A stretch of DNA of 64,000 bases from an uncultured Desulfobulbaceae bacterium (GCA_947259225.1 CAMYLK010000008.1:1-64000), one strand, 5' to 3'; positions 1 through 10,742 are shown, counted from the stretch's first letter. Program-made: numbers and translations. The notes: a model not told the origin generated them from the sequence alone.

Positions 1-1087
1 GGGTGATCAGACATCCACTCATGATTTCATCTTCAAGGTTCAGGTTAAAAGTCTTGGCTTCTTTATCCCAGAAGTGATCAACAAAATTACCCAGGTTGGC
101 AGAATACATCTGACTCGCTGTCAAGGCAACGCGTCCGGGAAGGTTTCCGAGTCCTACTATTTTTACTCCTGCTATTTCCACAATTTTATCAACCTCAGAA
201 CCCTCGACATTACCTCCGGTCTCAACAGCCATATCAATAATGACACTTCCCGGCTGCATCTGTTCGATCATGGCCATGTCAACAATTCGCGGGGCAGGGC
301 GGCCAAAAAGCTGAGCAGTAGTGATAACAACATCAGCCAGAACACATGCCTTGGCCATACCTTCTTTTTGTTTCTGTACCTGTTCCGGTGTCAACTCTTT
401 GGCGTACCCGTCTTTTGTCTGGCCGGTTTCACCAAGATCAATTTTAACAAATTTGGCGCCAAGAGATTTAACCTGCTCCTCGACGACGGGGCGGGTATCA
501 AAGGCTTCAACCCTTGCTCCAAGCCGGCGGGCAGTCGCGATTGCCTGCAGACCGGCAACCCCTACGCCAATGATAAAAACACGGGATGGCTTGATGGTAC
601 CTGACGGGGTAGTCATCATTGGAAATACTTTGTCCAGCTGCTCCGCACCAAGAATAACCGAAACATATCCGCCGAGATTAGCCTGGGAACTTAGCACATC
701 CATTTTCTGGGCCAGGGTAGTACGCGGAAGCATCTCAAGACTGACAGCACTGATTCCTGCCTCTGCCATCTTGTCGACAAGTTCAGCCTCGTTGAACGGG
801 TCAAGATAGCTGACGTGAAGACAACCCTTCTTCATGAGGTCAATTTCTTCCATCGGTGGTTTCCTGAGGCGCAGAACGATGTCAGCAGATTTCAGCATAT
901 CCTCACGAGAAGAAATAATTTTCGCACCGACCTTTTCATATTCCGCATCTTCATAACGGCATGTCAGGCCCAAGCCGGCTTCAATCTCTACTTCTGCTCC
1001 GAGCTTGACAAGCTTGTCGACGGTAGGCGGTATGAGGGGAACCCTTTTTTCACCCTCATGGGTTTCTTTCATGACCGCAATTTTCAT
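1..1087 (-). CDS. pntA: NAD(P) transhydrogenase subunit alpha (PntA-like / alanine dehydrogenase family), 3' end beyond the window
   Basis: Reverse-strand reading from ATG at 1087: MKIAVMKETHEGEKRVPLIPPTVDKLVKLGAEVEIEAGLG...VFIIGVGVAGLQAIATARRLGARVEAFDTRPVVEEQVKSLGAKF; Rossmann motif GVGVAGLQA. No stop before position 1. Confidence 0.88.
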   Translation of the reverse strand, partial: MKIAVMKETHEGEKRVPLIPPTVDKLVKLGAEVEIEAGLGLTCRYEDAEYEKVGAKIISSREDMLKSADIVLRLRKPPMEEIDLMKKGCLHVSYLDPFNEAELVDKMAEAGISAVSLEMLPRTTLAQKMDVLSSQANLGGYVSVILGAEQLDKVFPMMTTPSGTIKPSRVFIIGVGVAGLQAIATARRLGARVEAFDTRPVVEEQVKSLGAKFVKIDLGETGQTKDGYAKELTPEQVQKQKEGMAKACVLADVVITTAQLFGRPAPRIVDMAMIEQMQPGSVIIDMAVETGGNVEGSEVDKIVEIAGVKIVGLGNLPGRVALTASQMYSANLGNFVDHFWDKEAKTFNLNLEDEIMSGCLIT

Positions 1088-1432
1088 AGAGTCACTCCTT
1101 GTTGATTACGTATATCATAAACCAAGGTTTACGAGTTTGAACCGGGTTGGTAGTTTGAAGTATTATCGATTCCGACCTATGCCCAGATGTTTGAAAAAGG
1201 GCAGACTTTTACTCGTATACAAAAAACTTGAATCTCTTTACACGAAACTGGGAAAAAATCCCACCCTTAATCAATATATTTCCTAAAGTATCACACTGAT
1301 ACTTCAGTGATCAATCCTCAGTTGTCGTATATCCCTTTATATTTCTTGGAATATCAGTATTTGATAAAAGCTGTTATCCACTAGAATAATAAAATAATAC
1401 AAATTACAGTTTTTAAGTTAGAGATTAAATGG

Positions 1433-2356
1433 TTACCAGGAGTTGATGATCTGTAGTATCTGATCAAGTGTGGCTGCGTCGACGATCTGTTTGCGGATTC
1501 TGCTTGCACCCGGTAATCCCACAAGATAACGGACAGCGTGGTTTTTTATCCTGAATATGACTTTTTGTTCAGGAAGATTATCTCTGATAAGTTCAAGATG
1601 CCGAATGAGAACTGTACGCCTGCCTGCAAAAGTATGAGGGCGTCCCTTTTTTTGAAAAACCCATGGGTTACCAAGGGCACCCCGGCCAATCATAACTGCA
1701 TCACAACCGGTTTCTGCCATCATGCTTAATCCGTCCTGATAGGTAAGGATATCACCGTTTCCGATCACCGGAACAGAAACATTCTGTTTCACTTGACTGA
1801 TTATATTTCTGTCTGCTTTGCCTGAAAAGCCCTGGGACCATGTTCTGCCGTGTACGATTACAGCTTTTGCCCCGCTATCTTGGGCCATCCTGCCAAAGTT
1901 GGCGGCAACAAGAGATTCACTGTTCCAGCCGCTTCGAAATTTAACAGTTACAGGCAGGTCCGTATTATTACAGACAGCACTGATTATACTTTCAGCAAGG
2001 GAGAAGTCCTTCATCAGGGCAACCCCGGACCCTTTCCTGACAACCTTTCTGACCGGGCACCCCATATTGATGTCTAATAAATCGATGGGATATGTATCGA
2101 GAATAGCTGCCGCGTCTCCCATGACCTGAGGATCACTTCCGAAAATCTGAAAAGCAACAGGACGTTCTTCGGGAGCTGTTTTCAGCATTTCCAGAGTTTT
2201 CCGCTGGCCATAGACCAGTCCATGACAACTGATCATTTCTGAATAACATAGTGCGGCTCCCTGCTCCCGGCAGAGCATACGAAACGCGATGTCTGTGTAG
2301 CCTGCAAGGGGTGCCAGGATAAAGGGACTTTCGAGTGTTATTGTGCCAATATTCAT
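1433..2356 (-). CDS. dusB: tRNA-dihydrouridine synthase family protein (DusB-like)
   Basis: APLAGYTDIAFRMLCREQGA, DINMGCPVRKVVRKGSGVALM, VIGNGDI...MIGRGALGNPWVF motifs. Confidence 0.9.
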   Translation of the reverse strand: MNIGTITLESPFILAPLAGYTDIAFRMLCREQGAALCYSEMISCHGLVYGQRKTLEMLKTAPEERPVAFQIFGSDPQVMGDAAAILDTYPIDLLDINMGCPVRKVVRKGSGVALMKDFSLAESIISAVCNNTDLPVTVKFRSGWNSESLVAANFGRMAQDSGAKAVIVHGRTWSQGFSGKADRNIISQVKQNVSVPVIGNGDILTYQDGLSMMAETGCDAVMIGRGALGNPWVFQKKGRPHTFAGRRTVLIRHLELIRDNLPEQKVIFRIKNHAVRYLVGLPGASRIRKQIVDAATLDQILQIINSW

Positions 2357-2517
2357 GATATGTTCTTATGTATCTGTAAGAAGCGATGGGCTGATTTTCC
2401 TGTTGTCATTCTGTGTCATTGTATTATAACGATTTTCACATTTTTTACACTTTTTGTGTGGTTGAGTTTTCGCCTCATTTTGAGGATACTTATAATCCGA
2501 AATCAACGGAGCATGTT

Positions 2518-4455
2518 ATGACCCTGCAACTTGATATGATGCAAACACGGCTGACCGAAGAGGAGGTTGCCACCCTTCAGCAAATGCGTAAGCGATGTGC
2601 GCGCCGGATTCTTTTGTCGACAACCCTGGCGTCATCCGGCCATCCCGGAGGTTCCCTGTCTGCTCTTGATATGCTGCTTGTGACCTATGGAATGATAAAA
2701 CATGATCCATCCGCCCCACGTTCTGAAAAAAGAGACAGGGTAGTTGTCAGTATGGGGCATATCTCACCGGGGGTCTACAGTACACTTGCCGAGTACGGAT
2801 ACTTTACTGAAGATGATTTTTTGAGCGGTTTCAGAAGAACCGGTTCCGGTTTTCCAGGGCACGTGGAATTCATCGCGCCAGGTGTTGAGTGGGATACCGG
2901 TAACCTGGGCCAGGGCCTGACCGCTGCCGTGGGCATGGCCTTGTCATTCAAGATAAAAAAAATGAACAACAGGGTTATCTGTTTGATGGGTGATGGTGAG
3001 CATCAAAAGGGTCAAATTGTTGAAGCAATACGTTTTGCCCATAAATACAAGCTTGATAACCTGACCGTACTGGTAGACAGGAACCACCTCCAGATTTGCG
3101 GCAATACCGAGGATATTATGCCGCAGTCAATCCGGGCGCTCTATGCAGCCCAGGATTGGCACGTGAAATACTTGGAGGACGGGCACGACACGAATTCTAT
3201 TTTTACATCACTGTCAGAAGCCTATCAGAACACCAGCGGAGTGCCAACCGTAATAGTTGCCCGTACCACTATGGGCAAGGGTATATCGTTCATGGAAAAC
3301 CTGGCCAAGTATCATGGGTCACCACTGAGCCAGGATCTGCTTGGAGACGCGCTTGCGGAGCTCGGGGTTGATAATGACCTCGCAAAGTGGCAGAGGGAAC
3401 GTGAGGAGCCTGTAAGGACAAATACAATTATGGAGCCTCCGGCCGATTACCCTTCGGTCGTTCCAGGTGAGCCGATACTCTACGATGCGGATACCATGAC
3501 CGATAACCGGTCAGGATACGGCAATGCCCTGCTGAGTCTTGCGAAAGCAAATAATCCTCCCGGTAATACTCCTCAAATCGTTGGAGTGTCATGCGACCTG
3601 GAAGGATCAGTGAAAATGGGGGGGTTTCATAAGCACAGCCCGGACGGATATATTGAGGCAGGCATCCAGGAGCATCATGCCGCCGGTTTATCCGGAGCAC
3701 TGAGCAGGGAAGGTCTGATTACCTTTTTCTCAACTTTCGGAGTCTTTGCAGTTTCAGAAGTGTACAACCAGAACCGTTTGTCGGATTTCAACCATACTAA
3801 TTTGAAAATCGTCGCAACCCATGTCGGGCTTGATGTTGGCGAAGACGGCCCTACCCATCAGTGTATAGACTATCTGGGTCTGATGAAAAATTATTTTCGT
3901 TTTTCAGTGTTTATGCCGGCTGACCCGAACCAGACAGATCGTATAGTCAGATACGTTGCCACCCAGCCCGGTAATTATTTTGTTGGTATGGGTCGTTCCA
4001 AGACTCCGGTGATAACAGACGAGAATGGCGGGGTCTTTTACGGGACAGAATATACTTTTACTCCCGGCAAGGCAGACTGGCTTCGCCGGGGCAGTGATAT
4101 TACCATTGTTACTTACGGGGCTCTGGCACCTGCAGTGATAGAGGCATGGAGGATCCTGAAGGAACACGGAGTATCAGCCGGGGTGCTGAATATGGCAAGC
4201 CTCCTTCCCATTGATGTAGAAAGTCTGGTCGAGGCCGCATCAATCGGCCCCATTTTAACTGTTGAAGACCACCACGTGGAGAGCGGGCTTGGCGCGAGTA
4301 CGGCGGTTGCCCTGATGGAAAGAGGGGTAAGTGCTCAACTGCAAAGACTTGGTGTAAGTCATTACGGTAGTTCAGGCAAACCAGCTGAGCTGTATGCCGC
4401 TCAGGGTCTTGATCCCTTGTCCATAGCGCAAAAGGTTAAGAAAATGTTAAAATGA
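2518..4455 (+). CDS. tkt: Transketolase (thiamine diphosphate enzyme)
   Basis: ASSGHPGGSLSALDML, LGQGLTAAVGMALSFK, VICLMGDGEHQKGQIVEA, HVGLDVGEDGPTHQ. ORF is open from 2413 but ATG 2518 has an upstream ACGGAG. Confidence 0.9.
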   Translation: MTLQLDMMQTRLTEEEVATLQQMRKRCARRILLSTTLASSGHPGGSLSALDMLLVTYGMIKHDPSAPRSEKRDRVVVSMGHISPGVYSTLAEYGYFTEDDFLSGFRRTGSGFPGHVEFIAPGVEWDTGNLGQGLTAAVGMALSFKIKKMNNRVICLMGDGEHQKGQIVEAIRFAHKYKLDNLTVLVDRNHLQICGNTEDIMPQSIRALYAAQDWHVKYLEDGHDTNSIFTSLSEAYQNTSGVPTVIVARTTMGKGISFMENLAKYHGSPLSQDLLGDALAELGVDNDLAKWQREREEPVRTNTIMEPPADYPSVVPGEPILYDADTMTDNRSGYGNALLSLAKANNPPGNTPQIVGVSCDLEGSVKMGGFHKHSPDGYIEAGIQEHHAAGLSGALSREGLITFFSTFGVFAVSEVYNQNRLSDFNHTNLKIVATHVGLDVGEDGPTHQCIDYLGLMKNYFRFSVFMPADPNQTDRIVRYVATQPGNYFVGMGRSKTPVITDENGGVFYGTEYTFTPGKADWLRRGSDITIVTYGALAPAVIEAWRILKEHGVSAGVLNMASLLPIDVESLVEAASIGPILTVEDHHVESGLGASTAVALMERGVSAQLQRLGVSHYGSSGKPAELYAAQGLDPLSIAQKVKKMLK

Positions 4456-4524
4456 AATTCTGAAGGATTAAAGGTTGTCGCTCTGTATTGCGAGACCTGC
4501 AAAATTCTAGAAGTGGCTGAAATA

Positions 4525-4560
4525 AAAAAGGGGGCTGAAAATTAATCAGCCCCCTTTTTG
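4525..4560. terminator. Bidirectional intrinsic terminator between convergent tkt and lptE
   Basis: aaaaaagggggctgaaaattaatcagcccccttttt: GC-rich stem with A/T tracts on both sides. Confidence 0.85.
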
Positions 4561-4586
4561 GTATTATTCGTAATTCTGTGACGGAT

Positions 4587-5135
4587 TTATTGTGTCGACC
4601 CTGCAACCCTGTTCTGCCTGCGAAGTTTATCCAGTGTTCCGAGATAAATCCGCTCCGACATGTCTTCCAGAATCTGCTCCAGGGCTTCACGTTCATTTTC
4701 AGACATAACAGCTGCGCCGCCTGCAGTGGAGTATGCCTCCGTCCATAGTTCCCGAGGAACTTCCCAGAGTATTTTATCGGTTTTTACATCCTTGAAAATA
4801 TACCTCACCACAAGAGCAACTTTGGCTTCCGTTGTCCTGGCATCTGCATCCCATGAGACACTTGGCAGGTCAATGCTTACAAGTTCTCCGGCAAGTATCA
4901 TATCTGCCTGGTCCCGGTCTCTTGTCAGAACAATGGAACTGGATTTCTGGAACCATCTGGACAGGGACTGATATATTCTGGCATCCAACCCAAGTTGGCT
5001 GGTCCTGTTTTTCCAGTTCGGCATGTATATTGTTTGGGTAGGTCCGTCATAGACGTGCGGAAAATAATAACCACAGCCTCCAGTGAGGACAGCTAAGGAC
5101 AGGCAGAGTGCTAACACAGTTCTGTTTAGTCTCAC
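4587..5135 (-). CDS. lptE: LPS-assembly lipoprotein LptE family
   Basis: Lipoprotein signal LAVLTGGCGYYF, IYMPNWKNRTSQLGLDARI, VLTRDRDQADMILAGELVSI; lies directly downstream of leuS. Confidence 0.78.
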   Translation of the reverse strand: MRLNRTVLALCLSLAVLTGGCGYYFPHVYDGPTQTIYMPNWKNRTSQLGLDARIYQSLSRWFQKSSSIVLTRDRDQADMILAGELVSIDLPSVSWDADARTTEAKVALVVRYIFKDVKTDKILWEVPRELWTEAYSTAGGAAVMSENEREALEQILEDMSERIYLGTLDKLRRQNRVAGSTQ

Positions 5136-5172
5136 CGATTGCTCCTTGTGTATTTTTAAGTTTGTAATGGTA

Positions 5173-7659
5173 TTAAATTACAATATTAACAAGTTTCTTT
5201 TGAACCACAATGATTTTTTTAGGCTCATTCCCTTGGGTAAATTTCAAAACTCTTTCATCCTCAAGGGCCTGTTGTTGCAGCACAGCTTCGTCTATATCAG
5301 CAGGGACATCTAAACGTGAGCGGACTTTGCCGTTGACCTGGACAATGATTGTAATTTCTTCCTCCCTCGCAGCTTGGGGGTCGTAAATCGGCCAATGAGC
5401 GTGGTCCATTGTTGCTTCCTGGCCGGACGCTTCCCAGAGTTCCTCGCAAAAATGTGGAACCATAGGAAAAAGCAGGAGCAGGGTAGTTTTCAAGCATTCA
5501 CCCATAATTCCCGGGTGAATTTCATTATTACGGTCCGTGTGAAGTGTTGTAGCCAGATTAACCAGCTCCATCACCGCACTGATGGCAGTATTGAAATGGA
5601 AATTGTTTTCAATATTGTCAGTTACCCGCTTGATTGTCTGGTGTGTTTTACGGTGTAGAATTCTGTCGTTGCCGTCGAGATTCCCTGTTGAGGTTTCTGT
5701 GGCTGCGTTGAAACAATCAAGGTTGGCTGTAATCAGCCTGAAGACCTTTTTTAGAAAACGAGATGCACCGTCAACTCCCTGTGCATTCCATTCGAGGTCC
5801 CTTTCCGGAGGTGCAGCAAATAGAGAAAAAAGCCGAACAGTGTCAGCTCCGTATTTGTTAATCAGGTCATTTGGGTCGACAACATTGCCCTTGGATTTTG
5901 ACATCTTGGCGCCATCCTTTATGACCATTCCCTGGGTCAGGAGGTTGAGAAACGGCTCGTCAATATTTACATAGCCGAGATCTCGCAGCACCTTTGTAAA
6001 AAAACGTGAATAGAGGAGGTGCAGGATGGCATGTTCAACACCTCCTATATATTGGTCAACAGACAACCAGTATTGTGCGGCTTTCCGTTCAAGTGGCGAA
6101 GAATCATTGTCCGGGCAGGTGTACCGGGCAAAATACCACGATGATTCAACAAATGTGTCCATAGTGTCTGTCTCGCGACGAGCTTCGCCTTTGCATGCAG
6201 GACAGGATGTGGCGATAAAATTTTCCTGCTGGTGCAGGGGGGCGTGACTGCCGTCGGGCTTGTCTGTTCCGGGCAGCACCACGGGAAGTTTATCTTCTGG
6301 CACCGGAACTGTGCCGCATTTATCACAGTAAACAACAGGAATAGGGGTCCCCCAGTATCGTTGCCTTGAAATACCCCAGTCACGAAGACGATACGTCGTC
6401 TCTCGTTTGCCAAATTTCATTTCTTCGGCATAACTGATGATGGCTTGTTTGGCTGATTCAGATTCCATATTGTTGAATTGATCAGAATGAACAAGGACAC
6501 CTTGTTCAACGAATGCTTCATCAAGGTTATGAATATCCAGAGACTGATCAGCCGGTTGAATAACAACCCTGACATCCAGATCATATTTAGCGGCAAATTC
6601 AAAATCGCGCTGGTCATGGGCAGGTACTGCCATGACTGCTCCTGTCCCGTATTCCATCAGGACAAAGTTGGCGACATAAATGGGAATCCGTTCATCGTTA
6701 AAAGGATTAACACAGTATGCTCCGGTAAACACGCCGTTCTTTTCAGGTTCTTTATCCTGGGAGGCTCGTTGTTTTTCAAGAATTGTGTTGTGGACGAAGT
6801 TCATTACCGGTTTTTCAAAATCAGTCCCATTCACCAGCTGTTCAACAACTGGGTGTTCGACAGCAAGGGATATGAAGGTTACACCGTAAATAGTATCAGG
6901 CCGAGTAGTGAAAATGGTGATGGATGCGTTGCTGTTTTCAATAGGAAAATCACAGGCCAGGCCATGACTTCTGCCGATCCAGTTACGCTGCATGGTCACA
7001 ACTTTTTCAGGCCAACCTGACAAGGTGTCGAGGTCTTCGAGCAATTCATCGGCATAGTCGGTAATTTTGAAAAACCAGCCGTGCATGGTGCGTGGTATAA
7101 CTTGCTCGTCGCAGCGCCAGCAGCACCCGTCTATTACCTGTTCCCGAGCTAACACAGTCTGGCATGAATCACACCAGTTGACCGTTGTTTCCTTGCCGTA
7201 CACAAGCCCTTTTTCCAACATTTGCAGGAAAATCAGCTGTTCCCAACGGTAGTAATTAGGATCACAGGTCGCAAGCTCCCGGTCCCAGTCATAGCTGAGT
7301 CCCATCGCCTTGAGTTGATCCCGCATATAATTGATATTGTCATAGGTCCAGCTGGCAGGATGAACGCCGTGTTTCAGGGCCGCATTTTCTGCTGGCAGGC
7401 CGAAGGCGTCCCAGCCCATGGGATGGATAACATTGAAGCCCTGCATTCTTTTATAACGGGCAATAACATCTCCTATGCTGTAATTTCGGACATGACCCAT
7501 ATGAATGCGTCCGGAAGGGTAAGGAAACATCTCAAGGACATAGTACTTCTCTTTTTCAGGATCAACAGTAGCCCTGTATGGACGAGTTTTATCCCAGCGT
7601 TTCTGCCATTTTGATTCAACGGCCTTGAAGTCGTATTTATCGTGACTGTGGTTTTTCAT
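5173..7659 (-). CDS. leuS: Leucyl-tRNA synthetase
   Basis: FPYPSGRIHMGHVRNYSIGDVIARYKRMQG, GMVIKDGAKMSKSKGNVVDP (KMSKS). Confidence 0.98.
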   Translation of the reverse strand: MKNHSHDKYDFKAVESKWQKRWDKTRPYRATVDPEKEKYYVLEMFPYPSGRIHMGHVRNYSIGDVIARYKRMQGFNVIHPMGWDAFGLPAENAALKHGVHPASWTYDNINYMRDQLKAMGLSYDWDRELATCDPNYYRWEQLIFLQMLEKGLVYGKETTVNWCDSCQTVLAREQVIDGCCWRCDEQVIPRTMHGWFFKITDYADELLEDLDTLSGWPEKVVTMQRNWIGRSHGLACDFPIENSNASITIFTTRPDTIYGVTFISLAVEHPVVEQLVNGTDFEKPVMNFVHNTILEKQRASQDKEPEKNGVFTGAYCVNPFNDERIPIYVANFVLMEYGTGAVMAVPAHDQRDFEFAAKYDLDVRVVIQPADQSLDIHNLDEAFVEQGVLVHSDQFNNMESESAKQAIISYAEEMKFGKRETTYRLRDWGISRQRYWGTPIPVVYCDKCGTVPVPEDKLPVVLPGTDKPDGSHAPLHQQENFIATSCPACKGEARRETDTMDTFVESSWYFARYTCPDNDSSPLERKAAQYWLSVDQYIGGVEHAILHLLYSRFFTKVLRDLGYVNIDEPFLNLLTQGMVIKDGAKMSKSKGNVVDPNDLINKYGADTVRLFSLFAAPPERDLEWNAQGVDGASRFLKKVFRLITANLDCFNAATETSTGNLDGNDRILHRKTHQTIKRVTDNIENNFHFNTAISAVMELVNLATTLHTDRNNEIHPGIMGECLKTTLLLLFPMVPHFCEELWEASGQEATMDHAHWPIYDPQAAREEEITIIVQVNGKVRSRLDVPADIDEAVLQQQALEDERVLKFTQGNEPKKIIVVQKKLVNIVI

Positions 7660-7676
7660 ATTCAGGTATTTGTTTA

Positions 7677-9074
7677 TTACATTTCATCTTGAACGCCGTA
7701 TCCACCTGGCGGTTCAAAGCTGGTGTATGTCTCAAAAGTAGTATATTCGGCAAGAAATGTAAGTTTGATTGTACCGATGGGGCCGTTTCGCTGCTTGCCG
7801 ACGATAATTTCGGCAATTCCTCTGTTGGGATTATCCGGTGTGGGTTTGTACACCTCATCTCTGTAAATAAATATGATAACATCGGCATCCTGTTCAATTG
7901 CACCGGATTCCCTGAGATCGGAAAGTTGAGGTCTTTTGTCGGTCCGACTTTCCAGGCTCCTGTTTAACTGGGACAGTGCGACAACTGGAACACTCAACTC
8001 TTTGGCCATAGCTTTAAGGGAGCGGGATATTTCACTTATTTCCTGGGCCCTGTTCTCAGAATTGCTTCTGCCTTTCATAAGCTGCAGGTAATCAACAATT
8101 ACCATGCCAAGGTCAAATTCAGCTTTAAGTCTTCGTGCCTTGGCACGCATCTCAAGAACAGTCATCGCGGCTGAATCATCTATATACAGCGGTGCATCGC
8201 TCAGCATACCGGTGGCCCGGGTCAAGTTGGGCCAGTCTCTTTGCTTAAGACGACCGGTTCTTATCCGCTGGGAATCGACTCGACCAATCGAACACAGCAT
8301 ACGCAATGCCAACTGCTCCATTGACATTTCAAGACTGAAAACGGCTACGGGTTTTTTGTCAACAATAGCGGCATGCTGGGCTATATTCATAGCCAAAGCT
8401 GTTTTGCCCATACTGGGTCGGCCGGCGACCACGACAAGATCTGCGGGTTGCAGACCTGCTGTCATTTTATCAAGATCAGGATAACCGGTTGCAACCCCGG
8501 TCACATGTTCCTTGCGTTCAAACAGTTTTTCAACCCGTTCAAAGGCACGCGGAACAATTGTCGACATGGATTCGAATCCCTGTCCTTTTTTTGAACTCGC
8601 TATTTCAAAAATAGTCTGTTCGGCTTCATCGACGAGGGAATCAATATCATCCTGCTCCTCGTAACATCGTGCAGCCAGATCAGATGAGGTTTGAATAAGT
8701 TTACGAAGGATTGATTTCTGTCTGATAATGTTGGCGTGATGTACCAGGGTTCCGGAAAAAGGAATGATGTCTGTCAGGGAAGCAAGGTAAGCGGCCCCGC
8801 CTATCTGCTCAAGTTTATTCTGATCGCTTAATAAACTGCTCACAGTTATGAGATCATGTGGTTCACGATTTTCAAAAAGTTGGATCATTGCACTATAAAT
8901 ATTTTTATGTGCATCACGGTAAAAATCGTCAGGATTGAGTATCTCGATTATCTTGAGAAGTGATTTGTCCTGCAGGAGAATTGTGCCAAGGACAGCCTGT
9001 TCGGCTTCCAGATTCTGTGGTGGTACAGGCTTTGAGCTTGTTGATGGCATTGATTGAACAGGCTGATATTGCAT
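7677..9074 (-). CDS. dnaB: Replicative DNA helicase DnaB
   Basis: PPQNLEAEQAVLGTILL, Walker A AGRPSMGKTALAMNIAQHAA, LRESGAIEQDADVIIFIYRDE. Confidence 0.97.
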   Translation of the reverse strand: MQYQPVQSMPSTSSKPVPPQNLEAEQAVLGTILLQDKSLLKIIEILNPDDFYRDAHKNIYSAMIQLFENREPHDLITVSSLLSDQNKLEQIGGAAYLASLTDIIPFSGTLVHHANIIRQKSILRKLIQTSSDLAARCYEEQDDIDSLVDEAEQTIFEIASSKKGQGFESMSTIVPRAFERVEKLFERKEHVTGVATGYPDLDKMTAGLQPADLVVVAGRPSMGKTALAMNIAQHAAIVDKKPVAVFSLEMSMEQLALRMLCSIGRVDSQRIRTGRLKQRDWPNLTRATGMLSDAPLYIDDSAAMTVLEMRAKARRLKAEFDLGMVIVDYLQLMKGRSNSENRAQEISEISRSLKAMAKELSVPVVALSQLNRSLESRTDKRPQLSDLRESGAIEQDADVIIFIYRDEVYKPTPDNPNRGIAEIIVGKQRNGPIGTIKLTFLAEYTTFETYTSFEPPGGYGVQDEM

Positions 9075-9141
9075 AGTTGTGACGACTACCGAAGGAAGAT
9101 GGAAGAGGGCTTCCAGTAGCAGGCCACCCCCATTACTTCAG

Positions 9142-9191
9142 GCCCGTTCAAATAATGTCAGCTTAAATGAATGAACGGGCTGTTTAAGCTG
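9142..9191 (-). promoter_or_regulatory. Candidate structured RNA element between rplI and dnaB (two interleaved 9-bp stems, H-type pseudoknot topology)
   Basis: Minus strand: CAGCTTAAA-ca-GCCCGTTCA-ttca-TTTAAGCTG-acattatt-TGAACGGGC. Both stems are perfect 9-bp complements and interleave. Confidence 0.4.
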
Positions 9192-9269
9192 TTATCTTAA
9201 TAAAAAAGAAGCTGTCAGACAACCTTTTGTCAATGCAACAAAAAGGACAGGGATCTCTGCTTGTTAATT

Positions 9270-9725
9270 TTACTCCCCGACCGCTTCGGGCACAACCTGA
9301 ACTATAATTTCAGTGGTCATCTGGAATCCGACTTTCACATTGACCTTGATATCACCCAGAGTTTTGATTGGCTCATTGAGCACTATTGACTTCCGGTCAA
9401 TGGTAACGCCTTCTTCGGCTATTTTTTCTGCAATATCCGCTGTGGTAACAGAACCGAAAAGCCGTTCATCTTCTCCGACACGGCGCTCAATGGAAACGGT
9501 GATTCCGCTGAGCTTGGCTGAAAGAGTTTCAGCTTCCTTTTTCTCTCGGTCAAGGCGTGCCTGAATAGCTTCCTTTTCCTGTTGCAAGCGTGCCAGATTC
9601 TGCTTGGTAACACTGGAGGCCAATTTCTGCGGAATAAGGTAGTTTCTCGCGTAGCCAGGTTTGACTTTAACGACGTCACCTTCAAGGCCAAGGTTGTCTA
9701 TTGTCTTGTTCAGTATAACTTCCAT
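9270..9725 (-). CDS. rplI: 50S ribosomal protein L9
   Basis: MEVILNKTIDNLGLEGDVVKVKPGYARNYLIPQKLA. Confidence 0.97.
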   Translation of the reverse strand: MEVILNKTIDNLGLEGDVVKVKPGYARNYLIPQKLASSVTKQNLARLQQEKEAIQARLDREKKEAETLSAKLSGITVSIERRVGEDERLFGSVTTADIAEKIAEEGVTIDRKSIVLNEPIKTLGDIKVNVKVGFQMTTEIIVQVVPEAVGE

Positions 9726-9752
9726 CTTTTTCCCTCTTTATCCAAACTGATA

Positions 9753-10727
9753 TCAGTTGTCCTCTTGATTATTTTTTCCATGCCGCTGTCTGAAGTTAAT
9801 CCACACATCCGCAACTCCAATAACAGATAAAACCAGCAGTCCGTAACTCTGGAGTATAAGGATGGCATATATTAAAATCTTCAGGTAAAGCGGAACATTC
9901 CACCTGTCCATAAAATTGATAAATACCGCCAAACCCTGGAAGAAGTAGAGCAGGGCGCTAATCAGTATAATACTGAGACCTGTACTGCTTATTACTCCTT
10001 TACTAAAAATCAGTGCAATACCTGCAGCAATTGGTATCCAGACAAGCCTGTCCGGTAACCGCCAGTCACGGTATTTCTTCCAGGGTATTACCCCTGGTTT
10101 GATCCTCTCAAGCAGGGTAATGCTGCCCAAAAAGTTTATCCATACTGTGATCAATAAAGTGCAAAATAGTATTCCGGGCAATATTTTTGGTATTATCGCC
10201 CTAAGTTCTGTCACGGCCTGCTCGGCATTAACCAGTGTTTCAGCCGGTATTTCAGAGTTAGTGCTGTAAAATTCGTAAGTTTGGGCAAATCCGGTATCCA
10301 GAATTTGCAGCAACTGGTTGTACGGATTTATCTCGTGGATAGTACCGTAAGCAAGCAAGAATATAAACCAGCTTATGCCAAGGACAATGAAACCTTTGTA
10401 ACCGGAACGGATTTCATCTTCTTTTGCAGTTGCGCTTCTGTAAAAACTAAATCCTAAAGGTACCAAGCTCAGTGAAAAGAGTGTGCTCGGCAGCTGGTTA
10501 AGTAATAATGCAGCTACTGTTGCCAGTATAGCACTGTTTCGAACAAGGATGGTTCCTTGTTTTAAACCGTACAGGGCCAACAGGCAGAAGACCGGTATAG
10601 CTAAAAACCCGCTTGTCCAGCCCAAAAGAGACGGAACTAGACCTGGGAGCAAAAAAGCGGCACCCAGTAAAACCGACAAGCCTGTATGAATCCGGTTGCC
10701 GGGATTAGCGCCGTTATGCGCTGCCAT
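9753..10727 (-). CDS. Multi-TM protein, DUF2232/YybS-like
   Basis: Hydrophobic multi-pass sequence located between rpsR and rplI, a common position for DUF2232 proteins. Confidence 0.65.
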   Translation of the reverse strand: MAAHNGANPGNRIHTGLSVLLGAAFLLPGLVPSLLGWTSGFLAIPVFCLLALYGLKQGTILVRNSAILATVAALLLNQLPSTLFSLSLVPLGFSFYRSATAKEDEIRSGYKGFIVLGISWFIFLLAYGTIHEINPYNQLLQILDTGFAQTYEFYSTNSEIPAETLVNAEQAVTELRAIIPKILPGILFCTLLITVWINFLGSITLLERIKPGVIPWKKYRDWRLPDRLVWIPIAAGIALIFSKGVISSTGLSIILISALLYFFQGLAVFINFMDRWNVPLYLKILIYAILILQSYGLLVLSVIGVADVWINFRQRHGKNNQEDN

Positions 10728-10742
10728 AATTAAATTGCAGTC

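Noticed and set aside
74-1286. Plus-strand ORFs of 176, 162, 96 and 93 aa at the left edge
   Set aside because: Antisense to the pntA coding region (or running past its start); translations show no recognisable family.
1286-1311. Short overlapping palindromes aagtatcacactgatactt / cactgatacttcagtg upstream of pntA
   Set aside because: Could be an operator, but too short and AT-rich to support without conservation data.
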